From contig JAAMPI010000877.1 in NCBI GenBank assembly GCA_013054445.1, positions 1 through 23,822 of the forward strand: a stretch of 23,822 bases of DNA. Direction: 5' to 3'. Shown here one piece after another: positions 9,414 through 22,126 of the stretch. Source of the stretch: Cudoniella acicularis (taxonomy: Eukaryota; Ascomycota; Leotiomycetes; Helotiales; Helotiaceae). Position 1 is the stretch's first letter; every line of letters starts with the position of its first letter. The notes below the pieces were generated by a model. The model made no database searches. It was given only the letters and a program-made list of their open reading frames with translations, and had not been told where the DNA came from. Both the position numbers and the translations under genes were made by a program.

Positions 9414-10874
9414 CTAGTTCCATTGTTCATGATGATCGTATGGGTCTTTCAATGCGTTTGACGAGTGTTGGGAGCCCTCGGTGACTTCAAAATCCGTAGT
9501 CTGAACAATACCCCGTTCGGCCTGCCCAATATCGTACGGGTGCAGCGACTGCTCGGCTGACTCGTTATGCTTCAGCTTGGAAATGGAAGAGAGCTGATGC
9601 CCATCAATCGAACTGTCTTGTCCATTGGTCGGCCGCAGTTTCGAGAATTTTTGTGAGTGCGAGCGCGGCCACGAACCCTCACCGCTGTTTTTACCGGACG
9701 TGGACCGTAGATGCTTCTGGGAGCTTCTCGATGTCCAGAAGCTCTTTAACTTGGATTCTTTCATGGCCTGGAAGGCCTTGGGGAAACTGGGCACGCATAT
9801 GACGAGAAACGCACAGGTCATCTCAACACCGCTGCACAGCTGCACGGACGTAAAAGTGTAGGTGAAGTCCATCGACTCCTGATGTTTGACCGTTTCCACA
9901 AGTCTGGCAAGCGCTGCACCACATGCGAACAGGCCGATGGCGAAGACGAGCGAAACTCCAATCTTCTTTCTGGACAGCATTTGCAGCTTCCAGATGGCAT
10001 GCTGCGGAATCAGTAGAATCAGTACGTCCGAGGTGAAGTTAAAAACCGACACGCTGAGGTCGGTGAGCTTATAGTCCACAGCTTTGCAGTTCCCAGGTAT
10101 CAACTTATTCCAGATAAACTCGTACGGTGTACAGGAGACGTTGAGAGCAATAACGGTGGACATGTAGAATATGACGTTTGCCCATATCAAAAAGTGGCTT
10201 GCCCAAAAAACCAGATTGCGAGTGCCGGTTGGAGAAAATATGCGAAGCCACTCCAACAAAACTGCTACTTTTACTGGCAGAATGGTGAAGTTATAGATGA
10301 CGGACGAGATAAATATGATCTGTTCGTTATTAGACGGCTTGGAAAATTGGTTTTTAGGGAGGTCATTCAACAAGAAATAGAAAATCGAGCTCTATTAAGC
10401 ATACTTACATGGAGATACTCTGTAAGGTCTCTCATGCGCACGTTCCATTGATGCACGAAACTGCCAGGGACGATGGTCATGCGATAGACCAAGGCATACT
10501 CTGTTAGGAAAAAGGCCTGTCGGGAGGCCGTTAACAACTACTCTGATGTGGATATACTGGAGAGAAATGACGCACATATCCCAAGAGCACGAGGTCTGAG
10601 AAGGGTCATTAGTATAAGAAACTTCATCATCCTTACGACGAGTAAAAGGCTTACAGTCTCCAATAAATGGTTGCTTCAAGTGGATGAATCGTATATACAT
10701 TCGCCCAAAGACTGCAATAGTCACCAAGGCCAAAAATACGGCAAAAGGAATATGAATTGCGAGGTCATTGTTGGGTGGGTGTTCGAGATTTGGAACGACG
10801 CCTGGCGGCGGAGCCAAGGCTGGGCCATTTAAGATCGCAGCCTGTTTTGCAGGCGGCAGGGAACTAAAATCCAT
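9414..10874 (-). CDS. Fungal 7TM rhodopsin-domain (Pth11-like) integral membrane protein, 417 aa, 4 exons
   Basis: Exons are 10874-10655, 10595-10576, 10516-10409 and 10319-9414; they sum to 1254 nt in frame. Exon 2 is a 20-nt microexon encoding YLVLLGY with one base borrowed from exon 1. The product has about seven hydrophobic helices: near residues 38-60, then the YLVLLGYAFFLTEYALVYRM, IIFISSVIYNFTILPVKVAVLL, FWASHFLIWANVIFYMSTVIAL, VFNFTSDVLILLIPQ, GVSLVFAIGLFACGAAL and CSGVEMTCAFLVICVPSF segments. The HQW before TM3 and the LRIF after it are hallmarks of the fungal rhodopsin-domain family. A Ser-rich cytoplasmic tail of roughly 130 residues follows. Relatives are often found beside biosynthetic clusters, and Pth11 itself is a receptor in appressorium signalling; the role here is unknown. 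It is not a transporter by family. Confidence 0.9.
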
Positions 10875-12215
10875 TGTTATTGTTCGAATCGCGGTTGTTG
10901 TTCACTATCACGGTATTGATGAAGTTGAAATTGACGTTTACCGGTAGAACTCACAAAGGCATAAGCATAGCTTTAACACTATTGGGGATACTCTAGGTGT
11001 TTACGTATCAAGGTTCCCCTTCAAACTGGAAGGATTCTGATGGTACTGACAGCGCCTCTGGCAATTGTATATAAAAATAGAAATCATCTCATTTTGTATT
11101 ATTTTGAACTAACACGTTAGTTAACATAATATTTAATTACAATATTTGTAGGATTACTAAAGATTTTATATTGAATTTAGTTTACTAAAATCCCCCCCAA
11201 AAAATCGTATTAATGTTCTCTGATAATAATACCCTCGATTTTAGTAAGAGTAAGTATGCTTACCACCCCTCCATCCCTTTGAACTACCTTCTTCTGCTTC
11301 CCACTAACCACACCGTCTCCATACTCTAGGTGGTGTGGTGGTGGGTGGACCCCAGGGGGCAGCGCAGTCAGCTCACTATGTCATACAGTGGTATAACCCG
11401 CGATTAAATATAATACCACGTTCATAAGAGTGTCGCACTGCATGCCCTTGGTTAGGTGCACCATATCGCAGGAGCGGGTTGGATTCCGAGGTGGCAGGGC
11501 ACAGCGATTTGCACACGAGGGGGCCTTGCAAGTTAGGAGATGGGGCGCAATGACTTGCATATGAAGAACACGGGATGGATTTCTTGCGTACCAATCGGGT
11601 GCGTTCCCAATGACACCATCTAGGCCAAAGGGCCGATCTGACTTACAGTAATACAATTTAAACGCGTGAACGAAGAACTTCTTCCGGCATACTGGAACTG
11701 TGAGGCTCAGCAAGCAATTCGATAATGCAAAATGCAGATCTTAGCTTGATCATCACTAGGGAGGGTGCCATAACCCCGCAACTTTGCAAGGAATTGTACA
11801 AGTGTCAACAAAATGTTTCATTCCACGACTAATGTGGTTGTGCATGATTGTAATTGGGTGATGTGTGATGCAGTGGTACATCTATCGACTGACATCTATC
11901 TGTGCTGCCTTTGAGCCAGACTCCCATTCCAAGTTTTGGGGGTCAAAGCTATCGCCCTCTTCAAGCCTTCTAATCTAGTAAATTCTTTATGTCTCGGCAA
12001 TCACCTGACGTTGAGATCTGTTGATTAGATGCCTTTTTTTTATTACCCCTTCTTCAAAATAAGAAAACGAGAATAACTAAAGCCCATGATCGTCGTCGTC
12101 GGTGATTTTTAGCTAGTCAATGTATCACTGCTACCTTTTATAAATTATGAAGTATTTCTAGTTCACTATGTAATACGGAGTCGCCTTTCAGGTAATATTG
12201 GGATGGACGGAAGAT
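10875..12215. other. Intergenic region, AT-rich left half
   Basis: No gene is supported in these 1.34 kb. The part next to 10875 should hold the 7TM promoter. About 11060-11240 is strongly AT-rich. At 11307-11339 ACCACACC and GGTGTGGT form an inverted repeat around a 17-nt loop within a GT-rich stretch. The rest (11350-12215) is mixed sequence with only short motif-free open frames, plus the monooxygenase 3' flank. Confidence 0.45.
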
Positions 12216-13734
12216 TTAGCAGTTCTCCCAAGGTATCTTGCCAGAGTTATCCTCGTGAGCGATGAAGTCAAGTCTCCTGCCCTTTGCTATTACATCGATC
12301 CCCACCTTTTGCATCATTTTCTTCTCTCCAAATACCCAAGGTGCCAAGTACTCGATGAAAAACCACTCTAACCAGGAACTCCATGTAACCGCACGAACAT
12401 AGCTGGCCGAAAGCTTACTAGCAATCTGTGTCTCTATTTGGCGGATCTCTTGGTACTCTTTAAAGACCCCTGTCAACACATTCATATCTGGTTGTGAGTT
12501 GGATTGCAGTGTCTTGTGAAGCTTGTTAGCCAGCACTACAGCAGATTGAAGGGCTGTATTGAATCCCATTCCAGCGATTGATGTCATCTGAGTAGTTGAC
12601 TCTCCACAGAGCACAATACGATTATGATACCATCGTTTTAACGAACCTTCAGGCTGATAGGCAAGGCGTGTCCAAGTACAATGCTGCTGCAAGTCTTTTG
12701 CCTTCAAAGAGGAAGTGATTAAAGTCTCGCCTATCTCCTTGAAGAAATTAGTCGTCTCCTCCGTGCTGAACACATGATGCTCTGAAATTGGCTCTTTTAA
12801 TCGCTTCAGAAGACTGAAATGGGAACGGTCACCCAAGTTTGCGAATTGGGTGGCCACGCCGGGTCCGTGAGACTCCCAGAATACACTTTTTGTTATCCCA
12901 GGGATCGAGGCGGCCGATCCATACAGGCATTGATAGGTAGCTACTTTTGGTTCTTCGTCAATCGCAATTCCAGCCATATTTGCGTACTTCTGCACTGTGA
13001 ACCCGGTTTTTAGTGACTTATCAAATGTAATCTCAAACAGATATCTGGAAAGAAAGTCTTTATGGGTGCACATTGAACTCAACGGAGAATCTGGAATATT
13101 AATCATGGCCCCCAAATAGTGAGAAAAATCTATATCACACTGCACTTACTGATGTTTCTTGTCTGGCTGTGTACACCATCGCAACCGATAACTATAGACC
13201 CATTTTCGACACTGCCATCTTGTAGTTTTACCCGCACTCCCGTCTCATTCATTTCAATATCATAGATGTACACAGAAGTCTTAATCTTCCCTCTGTGCTT
13301 CTCAAAGCCATCATATAACAAACTCGTTAAGTGTGGTCGTATTAAGTGCATTGGAGCGTATCCATGACTGGGTTCCTTCACGTGAGCCAACGCAATATCA
13401 AATTGGAACTGTATTTATGACCGGAGTGAACTTACTTCTCTTCAATCCACTGGAAAGTAGGGTCATTGCTGATTTGACTACCTCGATGGTCGATAGCGAT
13501 CTTGCTATGAAGGGGTATATGTTGTGGATGAGAGCCCTTTTTCAATAAGCCTAGCTGGTCGAGAATGCGTGTAGCGTGCGGCCACAGCATGATACAGGCT
13601 CCAGATTCTGTAATAACACTCTTGTGCCGCTCTAGAATAACAAAATCGATGTTCGCCGCTATCAGCATATTACCCAATGCCAGACCTGTTGGACCGGCGC
13701 CCACGATGATAACGCGAAAAGGAAGTGCATCCAT
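12216..13734 (-). CDS. Class A FAD-dependent monooxygenase (PaxM/UbiH-like), 431 aa, 3 exons
   Basis: Exons are 13734-13436, 13367-13150 and 12994-12216; the total is 1296 nt. The dinucleotide-binding motif GAGPTG is at residues 12-17 and the DG motif GCDGVHS at 161-167. The final domain runs from CLYG through an amphipathic, Trp-rich C-terminus ending near GKIPWE. This layout fits the fungal class A monooxygenases that epoxidise or hydroxylate prenylated or aromatic intermediates, such as PaxM-type epoxidases. The second FAD motif, normally GD followed by an aromatic-pocket His, reads CGESTTQMTS: Glu304 replaces Asp and the His is lost. The chosen second intron is 155 nt, long for this locus and open in one frame, but removing it restores family spacing (NIM then KYANMAG). 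The acceptor of intron 1 is chosen as CAG at 13370-13368, giving EENHGY. It shares a 707-bp promoter with the BBE-like oxidase. Confidence 0.85.
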
Positions 13735-14441
13735 GATTTAAATTAACTTTGTCGCCGGAATCGGCAGGCAAGAAAACTAAATCGAGGGTGAGGCGTTGTG
13801 TATTGCGTTTAAAATGTAGTGGTAAATTACGAATGTGACTTCGAGTGCAGCTGGAAGGTCGTACATGAACAACCACAGAAGAGGTGATGGTCTAGGATTT
13901 TATTAGTACGGGTCCGTAAAGGTCTAGAATTACCTGATATTTAATTATACTTTTTACAGTTCTCTTTGCTGGGTATGATACTCTCGCTTTAAAGCCACTT
14001 TTTCTCTCTTCCGTTTCTTCTGATTAAATAGTCTCGCATTTATCGAAAATTTAAATAAATTTCGAGTATGCCGTGTCTGACTGGCGGACCATTGGTATTC
14101 CGCTGTCTGTGCCACTAATATGCAGGATGCAGAGCACCAACTAGGAGCTCATTGACTTACACACCACTGATGCAATAAAATCTCTCTATGTAATTTATAT
14201 TTTTAGATCAGGCTACTCCATGCTATGTGCCACAAAATGAAAGTCCCCTAGGCGGCTGTCAGGGATATGCCGTCTTGCCCTAGCTGATTGCAGCTTGAAA
14301 GAACAACGCAGGTCCAATCTGTATGCCGATAAAGCTTGGGTCATGCCCTCTCTCCCATGTCCTAATCAACCTGTCTCACCACCCACCCAGCTGTGTCGAT
14401 TCTGGAAGGGACTCGCGTTTTTCAATTATCGTCGATTTATC
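13735..14441. promoter_or_regulatory. Divergent promoter between the FAD monooxygenase and the BBE-like oxidase
   Basis: These 707 bp separate two start codons that point away from each other. The only strong element is a CGGA-N10-TCCG palindrome at 14085-14102, almost exactly at the midpoint. AT-rich stretches lie at about 13925-13960 and 14040-14065. An upstream open frame continuous with the oxidase exon 1 has in-frame ATGs, but the one at 14442 starts a clean signal peptide and is preferred. Confidence 0.6.
14085..14102. promoter_or_regulatory. CGGA-N10-TCCG palindrome at the midpoint of the divergent promoter
   Basis: The half-sites CGGA (14085-14088) and TCCG (14099-14102) match those upstream of the P450 in sequence and 10-bp spacing; here the arms extend to GCGGA/TCCGC. 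The spacer carries CCATTGG, which includes a CCAAT box on the minus strand. The site is about 351 bp from the monooxygenase ATG and 340 bp from the oxidase ATG. It is a candidate site for a Zn(II)2Cys6 dimer controlling both genes. Confidence 0.5.
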
Positions 14442-16228
14442 ATGTGGTTCTCTAGCCACGTTATCGTCTCCACTACAGCATCATTCTGCCTTGCGAGAGG
14501 GGCCTATGCTAGCCTCATTATTGGCAGGAGTGATATCTATGCCATTTTCGCCAACGCCAAGTGGTCTGCCAATACAACCGTATCATATCCCGGCTCCGAA
14601 TGCTTTAATGCTAGCACGGAACGATGGTCCGTCTTTGACCCTCCAACGTTTTCTGCAGCTATAAGCCCAGCTACAGAGAGAGACGTGGTTAAAGCTGTAT
14701 GTAGACTACACAGACTCGGTTGACTGAGAATTTGACTGTGCTGAAATTCATACACTTAGGTTAAACTTGCAACACGTCATTCAATCCCCTTTCTTGCTAC
14801 GGGTGGCCGCCACGGCTACACGACAACACTGGAAGCACTTCGCGATGGCCTAGCTATTGACCTTAGTCAATTCAACACAGTAAGCATCGATAAATCCGCT
14901 GCTGCTATGACCATTGGTGGAGCGGTCCGATTCCGTGATATTTACGACCCCGTGTTTGAAGCAGGCTTTGAAATCCGTGAGTATTCGAGTTGTATAACAA
15001 TATTGAAGTTTCTTTTCCCAAGCAAACTTTGGCATGGTAAACTGACTTGTTTGTAGAGACGGGCACTTGTTCATGCCCTGGTATGGTTGGTGTGACATTA
15101 GGGGGAGGTGTTGGACCTTGGGGTGGTGTTCACGGGTTGATTATCGACGCCTTGCTCTCCCTGCGTGTCGTTACAGCATCTGGTCTCGTGGTTGAAGTAT
15201 CAAATACCTCCAACCCGGATTTGTTCTGGGCTTTCCGTGGCGCCGGAGCCAACTTTGGAATTGTCATCTCCGCTACCTATCAACTGCAAAGACAAGTCAA
15301 CGGCGGTCAAATTCTAACCGCCGACTTTATCATTACTGCCGACCGGATTGGCCCTTATTTCGATCTTCTAGACACTTACAACAATGGGAATCTACCCAAA
15401 CTGCTGTCCATAACCTCAATTATGAGCTATAATGCTACTGCTGATGTAGTGAGTTTCCCCTTCACATTATCTCCAATTCTTTTTGTCTGAACAATGCAAA
15501 GTCTAACTTTCAAAGCCCCAAATTTCAGCTACCTGGGCCTACCTTGGCCCAGAAGACGAAGGCCTGAAGGCTTTTGCCCCCATTTTTGCCCTCAACCCCA
15601 TAGTTACAGGTGTCCAAACTTTTCCGTGGAACAAGGTGATAGAGGGAGTAGCCGGCGGCGCTGACGCATTTAACTGTTTGAACGGGGCCGAGCACAGTGT
15701 ATACGACGTCAACGGGCGGAAAATCTCAGGTGACACGTACAAGATGGTCTTCGACAAGCTATCCGTCTTCTATGAGCAGAACCCGGATGGTCGCGAGAGT
15801 TTAGTTCAGATCGACTTATTTCCCAACCAAGCCATGCTTGCTACGCCAGATGATGCTACTGCGTATCCCTGGAGAGACACAATAGCTTTACAGTACGTAT
15901 TACCCTAATAACAGGAAACTTTTCTTTGAGAGGGTAAACTAAAATAAGGGAACACAGTGACATCGAATTTATTTTGGACCCTGGAAACACTACCCTGAAA
16001 GATGTAACAAACTCGCTGGCTCTTCAGTTGCGCAGTGATATAGTCGCCACGTCCGGGTACCCTGACCTGGCCACGTATATAAACTCTGCACATGGTGATG
16101 AGACCCTCGAGCAAAAGTACGGGGCGGAGAAAGTGCCACGTCTTATTGCCCTAAAAAAGATATGGGATCCAAAGAGCGTCTTTAGTTTCAATAACGCTAT
16201 ACCTACAGAATATGAAAGACACTTCTAA
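14442..16228 (+). CDS. Secreted berberine-bridge-enzyme-like FAD oxidoreductase, 503 aa, 5 exons
   Basis: Exons are 14442-14696, 14760-14976, 15057-15448, 15516-15892 and 15958-16228; they sum to 1512 nt in one frame. The ATG at 14442 opens a signal peptide (about 22 residues, ending near ARGAYA), so the mature enzyme should enter the secretory pathway. The VAO-type FAD domain has GGRHGYT, where His103 is the expected 8-alpha-histidyl link, and GTCSCPG at 160-166, where Cys162 (by spacing to GGG at 173-175) is the likely 6-S-cysteinyl link. The C-terminal BBE segment (IKxxWDP-like [13 protein letters not shown]) is intact. Family members oxidise alcohols or close rings by two-electron oxidation using O2. 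Next to a halogenase and a monooxygenase it is a credible late oxidation or cyclisation enzyme (inference). Possible N-glycosylation sequons are visible (NTT, NAS, NTS). Confidence 0.94.
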
Positions 16229-18874
<2,646 letters not shown>

Positions 18875-19977
18875 AGGTTTATTACGGGGAATTGGGTCGT
18901 GTTTCTAGAGTATGGATAGGCCGACCAATATCCTCTATTGATCCTTCTCCGCCTGGAGAGCAAACCAAGTAGAGTAGAATGGTGTACAAGCTTGCAGGGA
19001 TCATAATCTGACCATCACCATAATGAAATCAGTGGATTAGACAATTAGAATTAGACACTTAGTTCCTTATAAGTGACATATCAAGAACTAAAAATCCGAG
19101 ATAATCACTTGGGTAGATCCCCCTTTCTCGCTTTACGTTAATATCACGTGATGTATAACCCTGTGACTTGGTTTAATATTAGTCAAAGATTATTAAGCAA
19201 ATGCTACATACTTCACTTCAGCTACGGTTTCAACTCTTTCAAGTCACATAACTGAGGTTACATCGATATCTAACAACACAAAACTGCACATACAAAGTAA
19301 GGACACTACATTTGTTGCCTTGCATATCCATACACATAAAATCTGGTACAAGGAAAGAATGGCCAGTGCAAGACGCGATCAGCCATCTGGGCTTCACAAT
19401 CCCGGGCATATAGACAAGGCGGAGGTGAAGGTAAAAACTAGATGCCGCTCGATTTTGTTCATTCCGGCCCTAAGCAGCAAATCCTACTTGGTACCGTCGC
19501 TCCAGAGAGTCAGGATGAGCATGGCTGTCTGGAGTAGTTTCAATGCCGGACCGCCGTGAAGTTTCAGGGCCCCTTTGGGTCGCCATTCTGGGACGCGTTG
19601 GTTATCCGAGCAAGCTTGGAAGAGCCGTCCATATTCCACGCTACGCTGGCCCTCAGCTCGGTTCACAGGAGAGGTGGCGTGGTTCAATACGTACCAAGCG
19701 TCTAGAGTCAATTTTTAGGTTCAACTGGGTGCAATCTCGAAAATCGGTTACCAGCTACTGTTGCTCTACTATTCCATGGCGAACATCTTAGCCGACACAA
19801 GCCTTCGGCCGGACGACGAGATTGATGCAATAACACCACCAGTACTAATCTGCAATGACATAGCCAGATTTCGGCCAACGTCCAAGAGTTTCGAAACCAC
19901 CATCTTCTAAAATTCTCGAACAACTGGCCAAATCCCAATCACCTCACTGCACCACTCATTCCTGTCAGCACACAAAA
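18875..19977. other. Intergenic region right of the halogenase
   Basis: No confident gene is present in these 1.1 kb. The left part is the halogenase 3' flank. A palindromic ATCACGTGAT (19143-19152) contains a CACGTG E-box and could bind a bHLH factor. Between 19484 and 19711 the minus strand has a 75-codon frame with protein-like composition but no recognised family and no supported start or exon partners, so it is not called. The stretch may mark the cluster border. Confidence 0.4.
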
Positions 19978-20493
19978 ATGTCACCGCCCAGAGGCCCCCA
20001 AGCATCCTTTTCGAATCTTGCTGAACCAACCGGCACCACGGCAGTAGAGACCCGCGCAAACATCAACCCCACCCACGCCCTCACCTCCCTCCGCCAAAAC
20101 ATCCACTACCTCCTCTCGCCCTCCTCTCCTTCCACTCCCAAGCCCACCCGTCTACGCACACGCACACGCGCACTCCTTCGCTCTCTCCACTTTCTCGGGG
20201 TTTTTATATTCTGGCGCGTGGTAAGGTATGCGCGGTATGCGATTGCAGGGACGGTGGTTGCGGCTCTTGGAGCTGGAGTTATGGGGAGTGGTGTGGGCTT
20301 CATGATTGCGCCGCCGACGATACTGGCGAGTTTGGGGGTCGGTATTGCGTGGAGTGTTTGGAGGTGGGTTTGGAGGAGGGCGAGGGGGAAGGTTGGGGAA
20401 AGAGGGAAGATGGAGATGGAGAGTGCGAGGGATGGAGTGAGGGTTAATGGGCAGTGGAGGGGGGAGGTGGGACCGAGGGCTGTGCCTTGGTAG
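19978..20493 (+). CDS. Small predicted membrane protein, 171 aa, single exon
   Basis: An uninterrupted frame starts at an ATG in good context (CACAAAAATG). The first about 65 residues are polar and Pro/Ser/Thr-rich, ending in a basic RLRTRTRALLR stretch. Hydrophobic segments follow at about 70-80, 87-110 (AIAGTVVAALGAGVMGSGVGF) and 112-131, so two or three membrane passes are likely. The tail after the basic WRRARGK is charged. I recognise no family. The coding strand is C-rich in the first half and G-rich in the second, like the hydrolase and the P450 last exon. Such asymmetry can keep long frames open by chance, so the gene is probable rather than certain. It probably does not belong to the biosynthetic set. 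Confidence 0.55.
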   Translation: MSPPRGPQASFSNLAEPTGTTAVETRANINPTHALTSLRQNIHYLLSPSSPSTPKPTRLRTRTRALLRSLHFLGVFIFWRVVRYARYAIAGTVVAALGAGVMGSGVGFMIAPPTILASLGVGIAWSVWRWVWRRARGKVGERGKMEMESARDGVRVNGQWRGEVGPRAVPW

Positions 20494-20906
20494 AATTTTT
20501 CGAAAGAGTTAAAGATAATGAGAATATACTAACAATGGGGTCATCTCGCCTTACTGGTTTGAAGCTGCTTCACAGTGGGCGATGGGGATATGATTTTCTA
20601 CTCTTTATTCCAGCACATAGGGAATTTTCCGAAGGGGACTACCATGAAGCCACATCCTTAGAACTTCAGTTCGGACGACGGCTTTCCCAAGTAAAACGAC
20701 CTCTGTTCATCACAACAATGCATCGTCATTGTTGCTGTGGGCTCAACTTGGCTCGCTATGATTTGACGCAGCCCCCTTGAAGCCTTGCCCAGAACGACGT
20801 GGCCGTCACATCCTTTACAGACGAAATGAAATCCCAGTCTCACTGTCTCGCGATCGATTCTCTTCTTCATCATCGAAATCCTGCGACAACCTCAACGAAT
20901 TTCACC
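20494..20906. other. Spacer between the membrane-protein gene and the HET relic
   Basis: I see no gene in these 413 bp. Short open frames on both strands lack recognisable motifs. The right end may be the former promoter of the decayed HET gene. Confidence 0.4.
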
Positions 20907-22126
20907 ATGAATCATCTTCCATGGTACTCCAAATCGAGCGTGAGTCCAGTCAAGGTGCCATTCGTCTACGCGTGAAAAGTCTTTGCAGCAGCGACGAATT
21001 TGCAGGTTTTCCCCAGCGACAAGGCTGGGAATTGAATCCATCGGAATCACTTGCCTAGCTCGCAAAAAGAGCTCAAGCTTGGCTCTTTTTTGGCTTGCTT
21101 GCTTCGGTTGGAATTTCTCCCGTGGCTTGTATTGCTCACGATTTCTCTACACAGGGCGAGGAGGTTATTGACACTTCCGTACTACCGCGCCTTCTTCGCA
21201 ATACTAAGGGGAGCTGTGGCGGCGAGGTGGATCACAATCTCTCCGATATTTCGATTCCTGTGTTGACGGAGGCTCTCGCTAGAACTAGGCATATTCTTTT
21301 ACGGGAAGTTATACCTCTCATCAAAGTTTACGAGGAATACAAGTCAACTACTTTATGGGCCTCGAAGCCCTATATGATTCTTTTCAGCATCAACGTTTTG
21401 GTGGATACTCTCGGCGCACATGTCAGTCTCCGGTCAGAGTCGCTCTTTCCAAAATACACAACAGGGATCCAACAGAGTCTTCTACACATAGGGAAATGTG
21501 GGAGCCTTGCATACCGGTTGGATCATAGCTCTTCCAAATTTTATCACCTCATGTCTTTGCCCAACGGGATGAGTTCGGTGGATGAGGGCCATTCTCACTG
21601 CAGCCAGATTAGTTGCAGATGTTTTGATGTAGATCAAATATCATAACGTACTCGTCATACGGATCACTGCGTTGTGTGCGAAGAGGTTGAAGTTGTTGAA
21701 GTAGAGCTCGCAACTTTCATACAGCAGGATGAAGTACCTTTGATACGAAGCACAATGAATTTCGAAGGGAACGTTAGAATTGCGGTCACTAAAATGAGCG
21801 TGGAAGTGGATTATACCGCCATCTCTCATGTCTGGGCAGATGGACTCGGCAATTTCACGAACAATCAGCTTCCCCACTGTCAGCTGCAAGTTATTCACTG
21901 GGATATATGCAACACTAATTCATACTACAACAACAGAACCGGGAATCGTTTCTTTGACGCTCTAGTGCTACTCTAAAAGCCCCTCAATATGAGATGGCCC
22001 TTTTCACGATTTATGCCGCCCACCTGTTACTAGCTGGATACCCTCTGTATCCCGATACGTCATCATGGAGAAAAGATCCGGGCCATTAACTCTATGGGGC
22101 GAATATACATCGGTTTAACTTCCTAG
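20907..22126 (+). pseudogene. Decayed HET-domain (heterokaryon incompatibility) gene
   Basis: The remnant begins with a HET-family N-terminus (MNHLPW at 20907), shifts frame near 20970, and then reads in one frame to 22126 through four stops: TAG 21056, TAA 21644, TAA 21974 and TAG 22031. Family landmarks appear in order in that frame: GFPQRQGW, QAWLFFGLL, then YTAISHVWADGLGN (HET domain core), then LDTLCIP and GRIY near the end. The HET core motifs belong to fungal non-self recognition proteins that can trigger cell death on incompatible fusion. The C-terminal part of a normal HET protein is missing. Three of the four stops can be explained by C-to-T (CAA/CAG) or G-to-A (TGG) changes, as repeat-induced point mutation would make. 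It should yield no functional protein. Confidence 0.85.

Noticed and set aside
13130..13145. 20-nt intron in the monooxygenase ending at the first AG after the donor
   Set aside because: Too short for splicing; the longer intron ending at 12995 restores the family pattern and the frame.
19143..19152. ATCACGTGAT palindrome as a transposon end
   Set aside because: E-box-containing termini occur in some fungal DNA transposons, but no matching inverted copy or transposase was seen nearby.
20454..20780. Rightward 108-codon frame after the small membrane gene
   Set aside because: It overlaps the end of that gene in another frame and shows no motif or plausible start context.
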